Below, one piece after another: positions 24,001-36,000 of a DNA stretch of 64,000 bases. A program made the position numbers and the translations under genes. Below the pieces are notes generated by a model that saw nothing but the letters and a program-made list of their open reading frames with translations, searched no databases and was not told the DNA's origin. Origin of the DNA: Balanoglossus misakiensis (Eukaryota > Hemichordata); the NCBI GenBank assembly GCA_040954595.2, contig CM082582.2, positions 10,912,001 to 10,976,000 on the forward strand. The letters are read 5' to 3'. Positions within the stretch are counted from its first letter, which is position 1. Every line of letters starts with the position of its first letter.

Positions 24001-27000
24001 ATTATGAAGTTCAACTTGTGTTTCCATAGAAACCAATGTGCCTGAAGTGGGTCATTAGAATGCTTACTTAGTGATTGCTAGGTTTTGACAAATGTCATTC
24101 TTACATTTTCCCGCAGGTGTCACACTACGAGAGGAGAATTAAAACCCTGGAAAGTGAACTCCGTCAGTCTCAGGAACACAGACGAAAAACTGTGGATGAG
24201 GTGAGGACAGTAGAACAAGCAAAGAAAACTTGCAGAGACAAAACTTTTACGCTTTGGAGTATTTTGTCAAGTTATAGACAACGTGATTGAAGCACAGGAA
24301 AATCAATCAAGAAGTTTCAGCAGGATGACTGTAAATTTAACTCCGATTCTCAACATTTTCAGATTGGTAACTTGCAAGCCAGACTCCGAGAGAGCCAGCT
24401 TTCAACTCAGGACCACCACGATGTGCTACGATCAGAACTTGGCAGACGAGACGAAACCATCCAAAAGTACAGGAATGAAATACTGACACTGCAAGAGAAA
24501 TACGATGCCAGTATCCAACAGGTAAAACAACAACAAGGAATCATTATTTTTGGGACAATTTTACCTCACAAATGGATTCCCAGCAGATCAATTGTCTGTA
24601 CTCAAACTTCGACAAATTAATATGTAACGTCATAAGATATTTTGGTCCACATTAGATATTTATAAGTGGGTAAATGTCACTCATAAGACAAGATGCCAGT
24701 GTTTTCAGGTTGTGAGAAGGGGTTAAAGGTCACCTGAGGTTCCATTTCAGCGTCATTGTGATGGACCATAGCAACTGGATTAAAAGCTACACTACACCGC
24801 GCAATCGTGTGTTGTACTTTTCACATTTAGTGTGTTCATTTGTCTAGAGACATTTGCCCGTATTCCGTGCTGTCTTCGGTATTTTGAAATGGCTTCCCCT
24901 TCATTCCCACAGCTTGAAAAACAGGAGCAGCAAATCCAGATTCTGGAAGACAAGGCAAAGGCTGGTCAGGAGGAGGTGAGGAAACGTATATTTCAAAGTT
25001 ACATGTGGTTTACATGTTGCTATGACAACAAGTCGTATGCTGTCGAGGAGAAGCTGTAGTTACCCATTGTGTGTGTGTTTGTCAATGCATTTGGATATTG
25101 TCTATTCTGCAATTTGTACTTGTTTTTCCTTCTTCAAATATCACTGAAAACTCGTTGCTACACTTTGAAAACTTGTAAATATGATTTTGAATACAATTTT
25201 AAAGTACCAATTCCTAAATAATTAAAAGCAATTCAGATTTAACATTGATTTATCTTTTGTTACTACATAATTTTGGTAATTATTCAGTAAATGATTTTGT
25301 TCAATTCTTGATAACATTGCAAAATTGTAATTATCTGAACTGAGGGTCTCACCTTCGGCGTTGTTTGTTTCATCTTGGCTCAGATGCATACAATGACCCA
25401 TTCATGTTTCTTGATCCCGTCCTAATTCCTCGGCAAATCCGAACCCTAATCTGTTTCCATAGGCGCAAAAGTATGATGCCTCGGCCCGGCAGCTGGAAGG
25501 CGATCTGAAATCGCTACGGCAACAGTTCAACAGCACTCGGGAGCAGCTCTCCGTCTCGGAACGCACCATTGCACAGCTGCAGAACGAGCTGCAGGCGGCC
25601 AGGCACAAGTACGGTGAGGCGACGGCGCAGACCGAGAAACTGACAGAGAGTCTCAACAAGCTGCAAGCTGCGTCCAAAGACACCAGAGATGCCTTAGCTC
25701 AGGAGGTAATTGCTGTCTTGGAGGAGGAACTTTCGCAAAGTAGTTTTGGAAACTCTGAACAGGATTGTCATTTCACATGAGAAAGAATGAAACAGTGTGA
25801 TTTTATTCTTAGTTTGGAATATTGTCCTGCTAAATCAGTGTACATGTATTAATATGAACTTGAACTTCTTCATTTCAGGTTGCCGAGAGACATGACATGG
25901 TTGTCAAACTCCGCGCCGACATGGCGGCACTGGAAGACAAACACAAAGAGTCCATGGCACAGGTTCAGCACAGAGGGGATGTCATTCTTCAACTCAGAAA
26001 TGACATCAAAAATTCAAGTGGTCAGGTATGCTTGCTGAAATTGAACTTTCCGTGGTGTTAACGTATTTGTTTTCATCTTCAAATTTTCATCACATTTTTG
26101 CTTGTCATCTAAAAAGTCTGATACCATGTCTCTTTCTCCTTGATGCACAGTTTGAAGAAAGTCAAAGAAAAATCCAGTCTCTTGAAGATGAGTTAGCAAC
26201 TTACAAGACAAGATACCAAGAGATCAACAAAGAAGTGAGTGCAGCTGATAGGAACCATATTAATGTTCAAACCAATATGTTAGCTTGGTCCCCAGTGTAA
26301 CCCTTATCTTTATCTTTTCTGAACTGTAGTGGTGGCATATCTGAGAAATTTGGGAGATATTTTTAGATTGACATATTTCACAGGGAAGACAAATTTCAGA
26401 GTGCAGACAAATTTCACAGACAAAGAGCAATACCTTGGTCTTTAAGTTTAACAGAATACAGCAGTATGGACCAATTAGTCACAACTATGTGTCAAAAAAT
26501 TGGATTGCCAGTGATTGTAAAATGATGATCTCACCTGTGTGTCGTGCAGGTTTCAAGCCTTCAAACCAAAATGCACCAGAGCAAACTGGCCAACAGCCAG
26601 GAAGTGACCATCATGAAGGCAGAGGCTGCCGAGCACGACAGGAACTCCAAGAAACTCAAATCCGAGATCTCTCTGGTGGAAGAACGTCTCCAGCAAAGTC
26701 AACAACAGGTAAGAACATGAAATGAGTTTCCGTCTGGTTGATTGGGCTTTAAAAGCCAGGGTCAGTTGGAGGTCTTTGATCAAATTAACGCAAGTAATTG
26801 GATTTTAGTTGACAGTGGACTGCATTTTGTTGGTTTTTATGACTTTTAATGATAACTTTCAAGGGTTTTGTCGCCAAAATGAATGGTTCATTGAGGTGTG
26901 GTAGGATTGTTACACAGTTGGGTGAATGGACTGAAAGCTGAATAGATGGACTGATGAATGAACTGCTGTAGGTGTTGTGAAGAATGCATTGATTAAAAGA

Positions 27001-30000
27001 AGGGAGGCAAGTCGGTGGATACATGTATGTGTAGGTGGCTGGATTATGTGGTAAATCATTGGCTGGTCGTTTGGTTTGGTGCGTGCGTTGTTTTTCTGAT
27101 GATAATCCTAAACCAAAGTGCTCCTCAAAAATGTTTGCAAGTGTGAATACAATAACCCTTTGAATGAACCAATTCAAAATTACAACCAGCCCAAGTTGTA
27201 TTACCATTTTACTAGACGAGTTTATTGATTTTTTCCCCTCATCAGATGGCCATGGTAACTAGATCTCTGAAAGTGAAACCCTTTCTGCCTTTGTCATGCA
27301 AATGAACTATTTGTTCCAAGTCGTAACTTTTCCGTAGGTCCATGTTTTGTGCTATTAAATTCTCTCTGCAGTTGGCAAAAGTTCAAGTGACTGGACATTT
27401 TCGTCGAATTTTGTAGTTTGCAGAAATGTTGGTAGTTTATGTTGAATCAGTGTTCCAGCAAGGTTTTAGTTTATCTTTGTGAGTCAAAAATGTGTGTCCC
27501 ACTGAAAAAAAAACTTGTCAAAGCAAAATGTGCGTGGTGTTGGTATCAACTTATTGCCTACTTAGGGAGCCTTATGCCAGGTTTTATGACTTTCCTCCAT
27601 AGAATTCTAATTTTTTTGCTGATTTGCATAAAGGTGTAGTGGCTAAAGCACAATCTCCTTAGGGAGTCAAATTCTCAGATTTCACAACGTCTCTAACTGC
27701 CTGAGAGGCAAATTCAAGTTGGTTGCATAAAAAATGGCTTCTCGTAAGAAAATTTCTTTGACTGCCACTGTTGAAATGATGGCAAAGGTAAGCTGCAGGT
27801 TTTTTTTCCATAGTTGATTTTTCAAAGGATAATTGTTTTTAGGATGATAGTTTGGTCATGTTTGTTGGAAAGACGAAAGTTGTATTATTCTTATTATACA
27901 TGGGGGATTAAGGAAACATAGTTTGTTGTCATTAAAATGTTTCGAGGCTTTTGAGTGGACAGTCATTCAAAAATAACTGCCTACATAGTTTCTGTTGTTG
28001 TTCTCAACAGTAACTTTCTGGGACAAAATTCTGTGTGTAGTTAAGTTTTTCTCTAGATTTGTTAAGTCCTTGTCTTTTTTTCTGCTCTCCCGTTTATTCC
28101 AAACTGGAAAACTTTACAATGTAAAGTTTTGAAGCGAATACTTTAATCTGTATTTGAGAAATAATTATTTCACGTGTGTTTCCTATCTTTCTTTACATCA
28201 ATTTTACGTTGCCACCTTGGGTCAGCTATACACTTTTGCAGATTTTGAAAACGGGCTGACAAAAGCAGTTGTAGAAAGGTCAAGGGTCACAGAACGACAC
28301 CTGCCCTATGGCAACCTTTCTAAATTCTGTCAAAGTTGAAAGGATTTCTCTGGTCTCTATGGACTTTGATAGACTAGCGAGTCTGTATTTTCTGAAAAAA
28401 GCAGATTGTCTCTTTGAAAACAAGTATGTGCAAGTCGGTCTGCAACTGAAATAAACATTCTTTTCATTGTCAAGTCACGGGGAGCTCGATTACTGTTACT
28501 GTATCACCTGATACGTGTTTGGTTTGTCTATGGGTGTAGTGGAAGTTTACTGTAAACTGTGATATAATACTTGAAGGGATCTAATAATTTGTTTTCTTCA
28601 GTTGATGGCACGAGATGAAACCATACAGAGAATGCAGAAACAACAAAAAGAATTCCAAGATGAGATTGCAAGGAGGGAGAAAGCCATCCAGAAGTTGGAG
28701 TTGAACTTGATGAATGTACAGGAAGATCACAGGAGGTCTTCTGATGAAGTAGGTCAAAGTCTGCTCCTTTCAAAATTGCCTCTTTCACTCTTGATTTGCC
28801 CCACTTGCTGGTAAATGGGGTGGAAAGGTTACCATAGCAACCAGGCTGTTGATTCCACTGGTGCTTGTATTTTGGTTACCAGTATGTGTGCAGGTACACT
28901 CAAAGTAGCGAATCATTTGAACCTTTCGTGGCTGCAGATAGCTTGAGTAAATTTTTACCAATTTGTCCCAATATTCTCCTTCACAGCTTCAGAGACGCGA
29001 GCACACCATTCAGCAGCTGGAGGTCGACCTGAGAGCCACAAAGCAACAGTGCAAGGACACAGTGGAAGAGAACGGCAAACTGGAAGCTCGGCTGCAGGCT
29101 CTGCAGACAACGTCACGGAGCGAGCAAGACGTCCTCGCATCAGAGGTCAGTTTTGAGAGGAAATGTCTTCTGAGCTGTGTCTGTTCATCTCCTTTCTGTA
29201 GAGATACCGAGGAATTGTGCATAGGGGAATGAGTCATGTTCACTATCTCAGTCCAACTTTCTTTGAATTCAATTGGCAGATCTCAAGACGGGAAGACACC
29301 ATCCACAGGCTGAAGATGGACAATCTCGGCTGCCAGGAACAGATAGCCAAGACGGAAGAGAGGCTGGCCCAGGAAGAGATGAAGGTTGATCAGCTGAACC
29401 ATCAACACAGAACGAGTAACATGGAACTGGATGCCAAGGATGAGGCCATTGCCTCGCTCGGTCGACAACTGGAAGATTCAAAGCAGCTCCATAGTGGTGC
29501 AATGGAGGAGGTAAAAACAAGCTGCCTAGAATATAGAATTTTTCATCTTTGTGTCTTTGTCCATGACCTAGTTCTTTGAAAAGGGAAATTCACTTTTTTG
29601 TCCTCGTCTACATGTACTAGTTGATAACAAGTGCTGCTTTGTGCTGTGATGGAAGGCAGTTTATGCTTATCCTATTTTTTATGGCTGACAGATCAACAGA
29701 TGCGAGGAAACCATTGCTGATTTGACGGCGGAACTCAACGCTGCTCAGAGCAAGGAAGAAGGTCAGATGCACACGGTAAGGCTCTTTTGATTGTTTGCAT
29801 TGATTTTTAATTCTGACTGTCTCACTAACTTATTTTTAACATTTAACCAGTCTACTTCACATATGATCTCTTTCATGTACGTGTCTGTTGCTTTGTTGGT
29901 CGGTTAGTTTTGACAGTAGTCTGATTTTTGTCTCTGTTTTCATGCAGTTAACTATGAAGGAGGATCTGATAGGTCAGCTACAGCATGATGTTGAAGCATT

Positions 30001-33000
30001 GCATCATCAGCATAAAGATGTCCTCAGCAAGGTAAGCGTTTGTGTTTCATTGACAGCAAAGTCAGAAAGACTGGTTTGGATTTTATGTGATGTTGTTCGT
30101 AAGGTAGACATTTCACACAAGTGTCACCATTGGTTCCTATGAATCCTGTATTTTTCTTTGTGTTATAGCTTCAGCAACGGGACGACGTGATTCACAAGTT
30201 GAGCTCAGAGACCAGTAAGCTGAAAACTAAACACCAAGAGAAGACAAGTGAGGTAAGTCCAAAAGGAACTTTACATCTTTTGTATACTTGTTCTTCTTCT
30301 TTCTTTTTGGAGCCATCCAGAAGCACCACTCAGTGATGATTAGTTGGAATTTTACATTTTATGATTGCATGTTTGTATCTCCCCAAACATGTTCAGGTTC
30401 AGAAGCAGACCGATATGCTCAGAAGACTTGAAGATTCTCTGACGAAGTCTCAAGTCGACTTGGAAGAAGTGCGGCGACGCAGTGAGGAAGAAGTGAGTTG
30501 TCTAGCAAACATCAACGCAAAACTTCTCAGTGTTTCACCTACCTTGCACCGTTACACACACTGATTTTTTAATTGAGTGTTGACACAGTCCACTATGGCT
30601 AAACAGTGACCCCCTTCACAACAGAAACACATGCTCTTGATCTCATCTCTTACAAAAGGAAAATGTTTAGTCAAATTATGCATTTTTTTACCACCAGTCA
30701 GATATAACAGTGTGTAGATAGCATCTCATAGTCAACCGACCAATCAGACTGCTGCTTACAATTGCACTCGACATGTTCTAGCTCTTCCCGTAAAATGGTA
30801 AACTAATGGCTGTAGTTCACCTGTTGTCCATTCCTAATGCTTCCAGCCACTGCCAGGCAAACATGCATGCAATGTGGCAGCATCAGAAGGTGTCTTTTGG
30901 TCCTGGTGGTCTGTATCGTGGTTTGTCTGGTGGTTTGTTTAGTAGTTGGCTTTGTCGATCGTGGCATTTCTGTGTTTGTCTTCTTTGGTTACTGTCAACC
31001 CGTTCAACAAGCAGCGCCGCAATGTTCCGTAGAGTTGCAATAAAGGTGGGACATTTAATAATCGCCATGGCTACTGAAAGCAAAATTAAATTTTGTACAA
31101 GTAGCTGATGTTAAGGCAATCTTGTTTTATTCTGTAGATTTTTATTTTTATGTTTGTTTGTTTTTCTGTCTCTTCACTCCATGTATGCATGAAAACGGGC
31201 ATATTTTGCGCTGAACTCAGAGCATCCCATTTGGTTTCTTTAACATGCATGTTGTCAGCTTACAACATCTGCAACTAACTTTCATTTTTTCTTTCCTTTT
31301 TCTTTCTCTCCTGCTGCCTGTCCGTTTGGATCTATTTTTTTTTCATTTTCTTTTTTGCCATCCCGTTCAATGCTTGTGTGTGCGTGATTTGCCTTCATTT
31401 CACCACTGACCTTTGACCCACAGTTGGTTGACATGGTGAGCCTCAGGTGCAAGGTCGTGCTCGCGACTGGCGTTCTGAAAATGATCGGCGATCAGTACGA
31501 GGTGTCCGAGGCACATGTTCAAGATAATAAACTAAATGAATGAATGATATCTTACTTTCTTTAATTTAAGAAACTAGAGTTGATACACAATGAAAATTCT
31601 GAAAAGTCAGTCAAACGTTACAGCTATGACCCATCACAATCTGTCAAGATAAATGAATATAAAATTAATTAGAGTTAACAATTGGGAATTTCTAACAGAA
31701 CTGTACAGTGCAAAGTTTTAGTCTCATTTCAAGCTGTTTTAGCATTGTTTGGCTATGTATATTTCTCTGTTACCCTTCTTAAAATTCATTTTGTTGTATT
31801 ATCTGTCCGAAACAAATTTCTTCTACTCAATTTGCTTTGAGTTTTAGCTTGCATTTCTCGCCAATAGATGAAATACTTTAGTTTTTTATTACATAGTCTT
31901 GTTCAATGGCTCTGATGAATTTTCCATCATGCATGTTTGTGTGTGTACATTTTACATATCGGGATTCGTCCTTTCCACTCATACTAGCAGGGACAGCTAA
32001 AATGTCTAACCATGGGCAGTTACAAGGGATATGGTGCCTAAGCAATTTTTATTCACATTTGGAGACAATATAGAAATCATGGCAAAATAAAAAGGTAGCA
32101 AGTTTTATAGAGAGTCTTGTATGAATGGACAAGATTTGCAGATATTTACATATTTGTCATTTCTGGGCCAGTATCTTCACAACCACAACATAAATTTATG
32201 ATGAGGTATATTTTTTAGAAACATGGGATTTTGTATTTAGGGGGTTGGACAGCAGTGTGCATTTATACATGTAGGTGCAGTAAAGTTGGGTTAGGTTTGT
32301 ATGTATACCACATGTTGGGTTTTGGAGTCTTTCGTTGAGATCAAAGGTAATTAAAACAAATTTACATGGCTTTTGTGTCACATGTGTGATGTATTGGCAT
32401 CATGTGAGCACATTCTTGTCGGTGACTTGGAACAAAATAATACAACCATCAGATATTTCGTTGTACCGTCATTGGTAAGTATTAAGTACTGTCTAATCTG
32501 GTCTCTTCCATCCCAGCATGCAATGGTTTTCTAAGGATGGTTTGAATGCAACAAAAATACAACTGTGTTTCAGCAAATTGTTAATGGTCATTTATCAACA
32601 TGTGGGTATTTTAATTAGCATGCAAGTAAATTGCACACTACTGTTCTTATAATATGCACAGCAGAGAAATAAAATTTAATTTCTGAAGCCAGGGTTTAAT
32701 GCCTGCTGGGATAGAAGTAGGCATGGGTGAGATAACTAACACTGTCTGTTGGAAGAGGGGTCACTGATCATATGAAGACAAATCAGTGTCGAGATGGTGG
32801 TCCTCCCGATCTTTACCAAGAGAATCTTGTGGTACTTTCACTTACTCCGGTGGTTTTGTCGCACTGGTATTCTGTTGGTTGGAATGGTAAAGTTGATCCA
32901 AGCGAAACAAAATATGTGTACTAGTGTTCCCAAACCTTGGACCACTGCATTTACTCACCAATATGAATGCAGTTAATACAGGTATCTGTTTGCATTGTCT

Positions 33001-36000
33001 GGGATGATTGGCGCATGCAGAGAGCAGACCAATTTTTTGCTTTCATCCAGTCTGATTACATGACTGTACATTTCAACATGGTCTTGTGTCTGTTTTCGTC
33101 ATCACAGCTGACCACTAAGACAAGTACCATAAATACACTCCGAGATGATTTGACTGAGTCGCAGACCCAGTACACAGCATGCTATGATGAGGTGGGTAGT
33201 ATTATCTCAGAAGTAGAGAATGTAGAAAGGATTGTTGAAGCTGATTATTGAAATCAATTGACCGCAAAATAGGGGTGTTAGGCTATGGGACATTGCTTCC
33301 AAACAGTTATATGATTTAACACATTTTCTGTGCAATAATATTCTGTGTGGCATATTCATATTTTATCTGTTTCATCTGCTCAGCTACTGAAACAAGAGGA
33401 ACACATTGAAAGACTGAGAGAGGAGAACTCCAGACTGACCAGTCAGACACACAAGGATGCGGAGGAACTCCTGCAGTTGGCCGAGCAGGTGCAGCATCTG
33501 GAGTTGGAGCTGACCATCACACAGGAGAAGCATCGCACCTGTCAGCAAGAGGTGGCCAGTCGTGACCAACAGGTCTTGAAGTTGCAGACCGATCTGGACA
33601 CGACACAGCAGAAGTATGCTGGTAATGCGGAAGAGGTGAGAGATGGGATTTCGGTGACGTCATCAGAAGTGACCAAAAGTATTTCTGTCAAAACTCTTTT
33701 TTATGTTTGTTAAATGCTAGTATACAAACCATACACATCACATATCTACAGCCCACTCATGAACCATACCCTCTTATTCAATTTGCATTATACACTACAT
33801 GTCACATAAGTTCATAAATCTCTATCATCTAATTCATGACATTGTACATGTTGCTATATTTTTATAATGTGACCTGTCTTTCTTTTCTTATGTTATTTTG
33901 ACAACTCAGAGTCTTTCTTTGGCACACATTACAAAATATGTCTACTTGGCAATAAAATTGGCCAGAAGCGAGCCTCAACTCTTATTCAGTCTCTGTCCAT
34001 GATATGTGTTGATCAATATTTCTTGTCGAACATTGAAGATTGACTGCCATCTTTGTTTTGCCCCTTACAACAAAACAGCTGACAATACAAGAAGAGGAAG
34101 TCAAAAGACTTCAAACCCGCTTGAAAAGTTTACAAGTTGAGATGAAAAATCTAAAAGATTTACTGGATAGTAATGAACAGAAGGTTTGTTCTTCGGTTTT
34201 TGTTTTCTGGTGGATTTGTAAATAGCGGTGGTGGTGATGGTGTAATCTGTGGTGTACTGCTGTTTGTTCGGTCTTTTCTGTCCTCTTAACTGTCCAAATT
34301 ATTATTTGACTTCAGAGACTTTCATTTATTACTTATATTTATGTACTTTCATTTTCATCACACCAGATGAATGCAGATGAGCGTACAATACACCAACTAC
34401 AGCAAGAAAAACAAATATCATCTCAAGAGGTATGGTTATAAATAATTGTATTTTTAGTTTGAAAAATCATCAATTATTCAAAAAATCAACCTATCATAAG
34501 TACACTCCGTAACACTTGATGTCATTGTAATCTAAGATTACATGCCACATGAGGTCCATAGACGAACTGAAAGCAGACATCCAATCGACGAGGCAGTCCT
34601 ATCAACAGGAAGTCAAACTTCTGAATGACGAGATACGTCAACTGAAAGAGGAACTCAACGACTCAAACGTCAGAGTGGCTGATGGCGAGGCCAACAACCA
34701 GCAACTGAAAGACGCCATTAACCAAGTGACTGCTGAACTTCAAAAAAGCCAGGAATTATACAAGAAATCACAACATGAGGTGTGGTTTGTTAATGTTATT
34801 CATATGAGTGTTTCATTTTGCTGATCTCGAATAGAACTAATCATTTCAAGCTATGAGTGTACAACTCTCCTAATCTCCAACCATGTCTTTTGTTTATGAC
34901 CAGTTGAACCGCAAGAAACAAACCATTGAGCAGCAGGACCGATACCTAGCAGACGCACGACAGAAAGTCATGGTGCTAGAGAACGAACTTCAGCAGGCAC
35001 GCTACAAAATTGAAGACATGGAAAAGAACATTAAAAGTCTGCAGGAACGCTACAAGCAGAGCGTTGAGCAGATTGGACGGCTGGAGGCCAACTCGTCCTC
35101 GGCCATACAGAATTTGGAAGAAAGGCTTTCAGAGGCCAATCACAAGGTTTGTCTTTTTCACAATCAAAATTTTTATAGTACTGCATTAGTACATGTTGAA
35201 AATATATTTTGATATTAGTTTTCCGAATATTGTCATTATGGTAAGTTCTCTTATCCAAATATTGACCAATCAAAATCACCTTGTTGTGTCACACAGGTGG
35301 CTGAAAGGGAAGAGACCATCACCAGACTGAAGGTGCAATCTTCCAGCCTGGAGCAAGAACTGAAAGACAAGCATGCACAGGTGGTGCGCTGCGATGAGCT
35401 GATCGATGCGCTGACCCAAGACATGCACAAAACTCAGGAGGATCTGCAGATCACCAGAGAGAAAGTGATGCACTGCGAGGAAGTGATCGACAACATCAAA
35501 GGCAAACTGCTCGAGAAACAGCAGCAGGTACGATATCTTGCTGTCTTCTTAACCACTTTTTTTCCCTTCCGGAAATCTTGGTAAAGCAGCAGCTAAAAAT
35601 TCACTTTGTTGATTAATTTCTGTGTTGATTGGATTTTCTAGGCTGCACACCATGAAGAGAGAGCAAGGAGATTGCAAGCAGATCTGATTTCCTACCAAGA
35701 CAACCATCAACACACACTGGAAGAGGTAATACACAGACTAGATTTCATAACAATTTGTTTTTCCTACTGCGGTAATCCAAGGTCTGGCCTGGCCTTGTCT
35801 GCCCATGCTTACATTATGATGTCTATGGAATACATGTACTCATACAAATACACCATTCAAATTGATCATTTGTTCTCAGGTGCAAGATCGAGATGAATTC
35901 ACGAGGCAGCTGGAGGAAAATCTGAGGGACACACAGACAGAGAAAGACCGCAGAGAAGAAGAAGTGTCGGAACTGAAGGAGACTGTGTCAGATTTGACCG

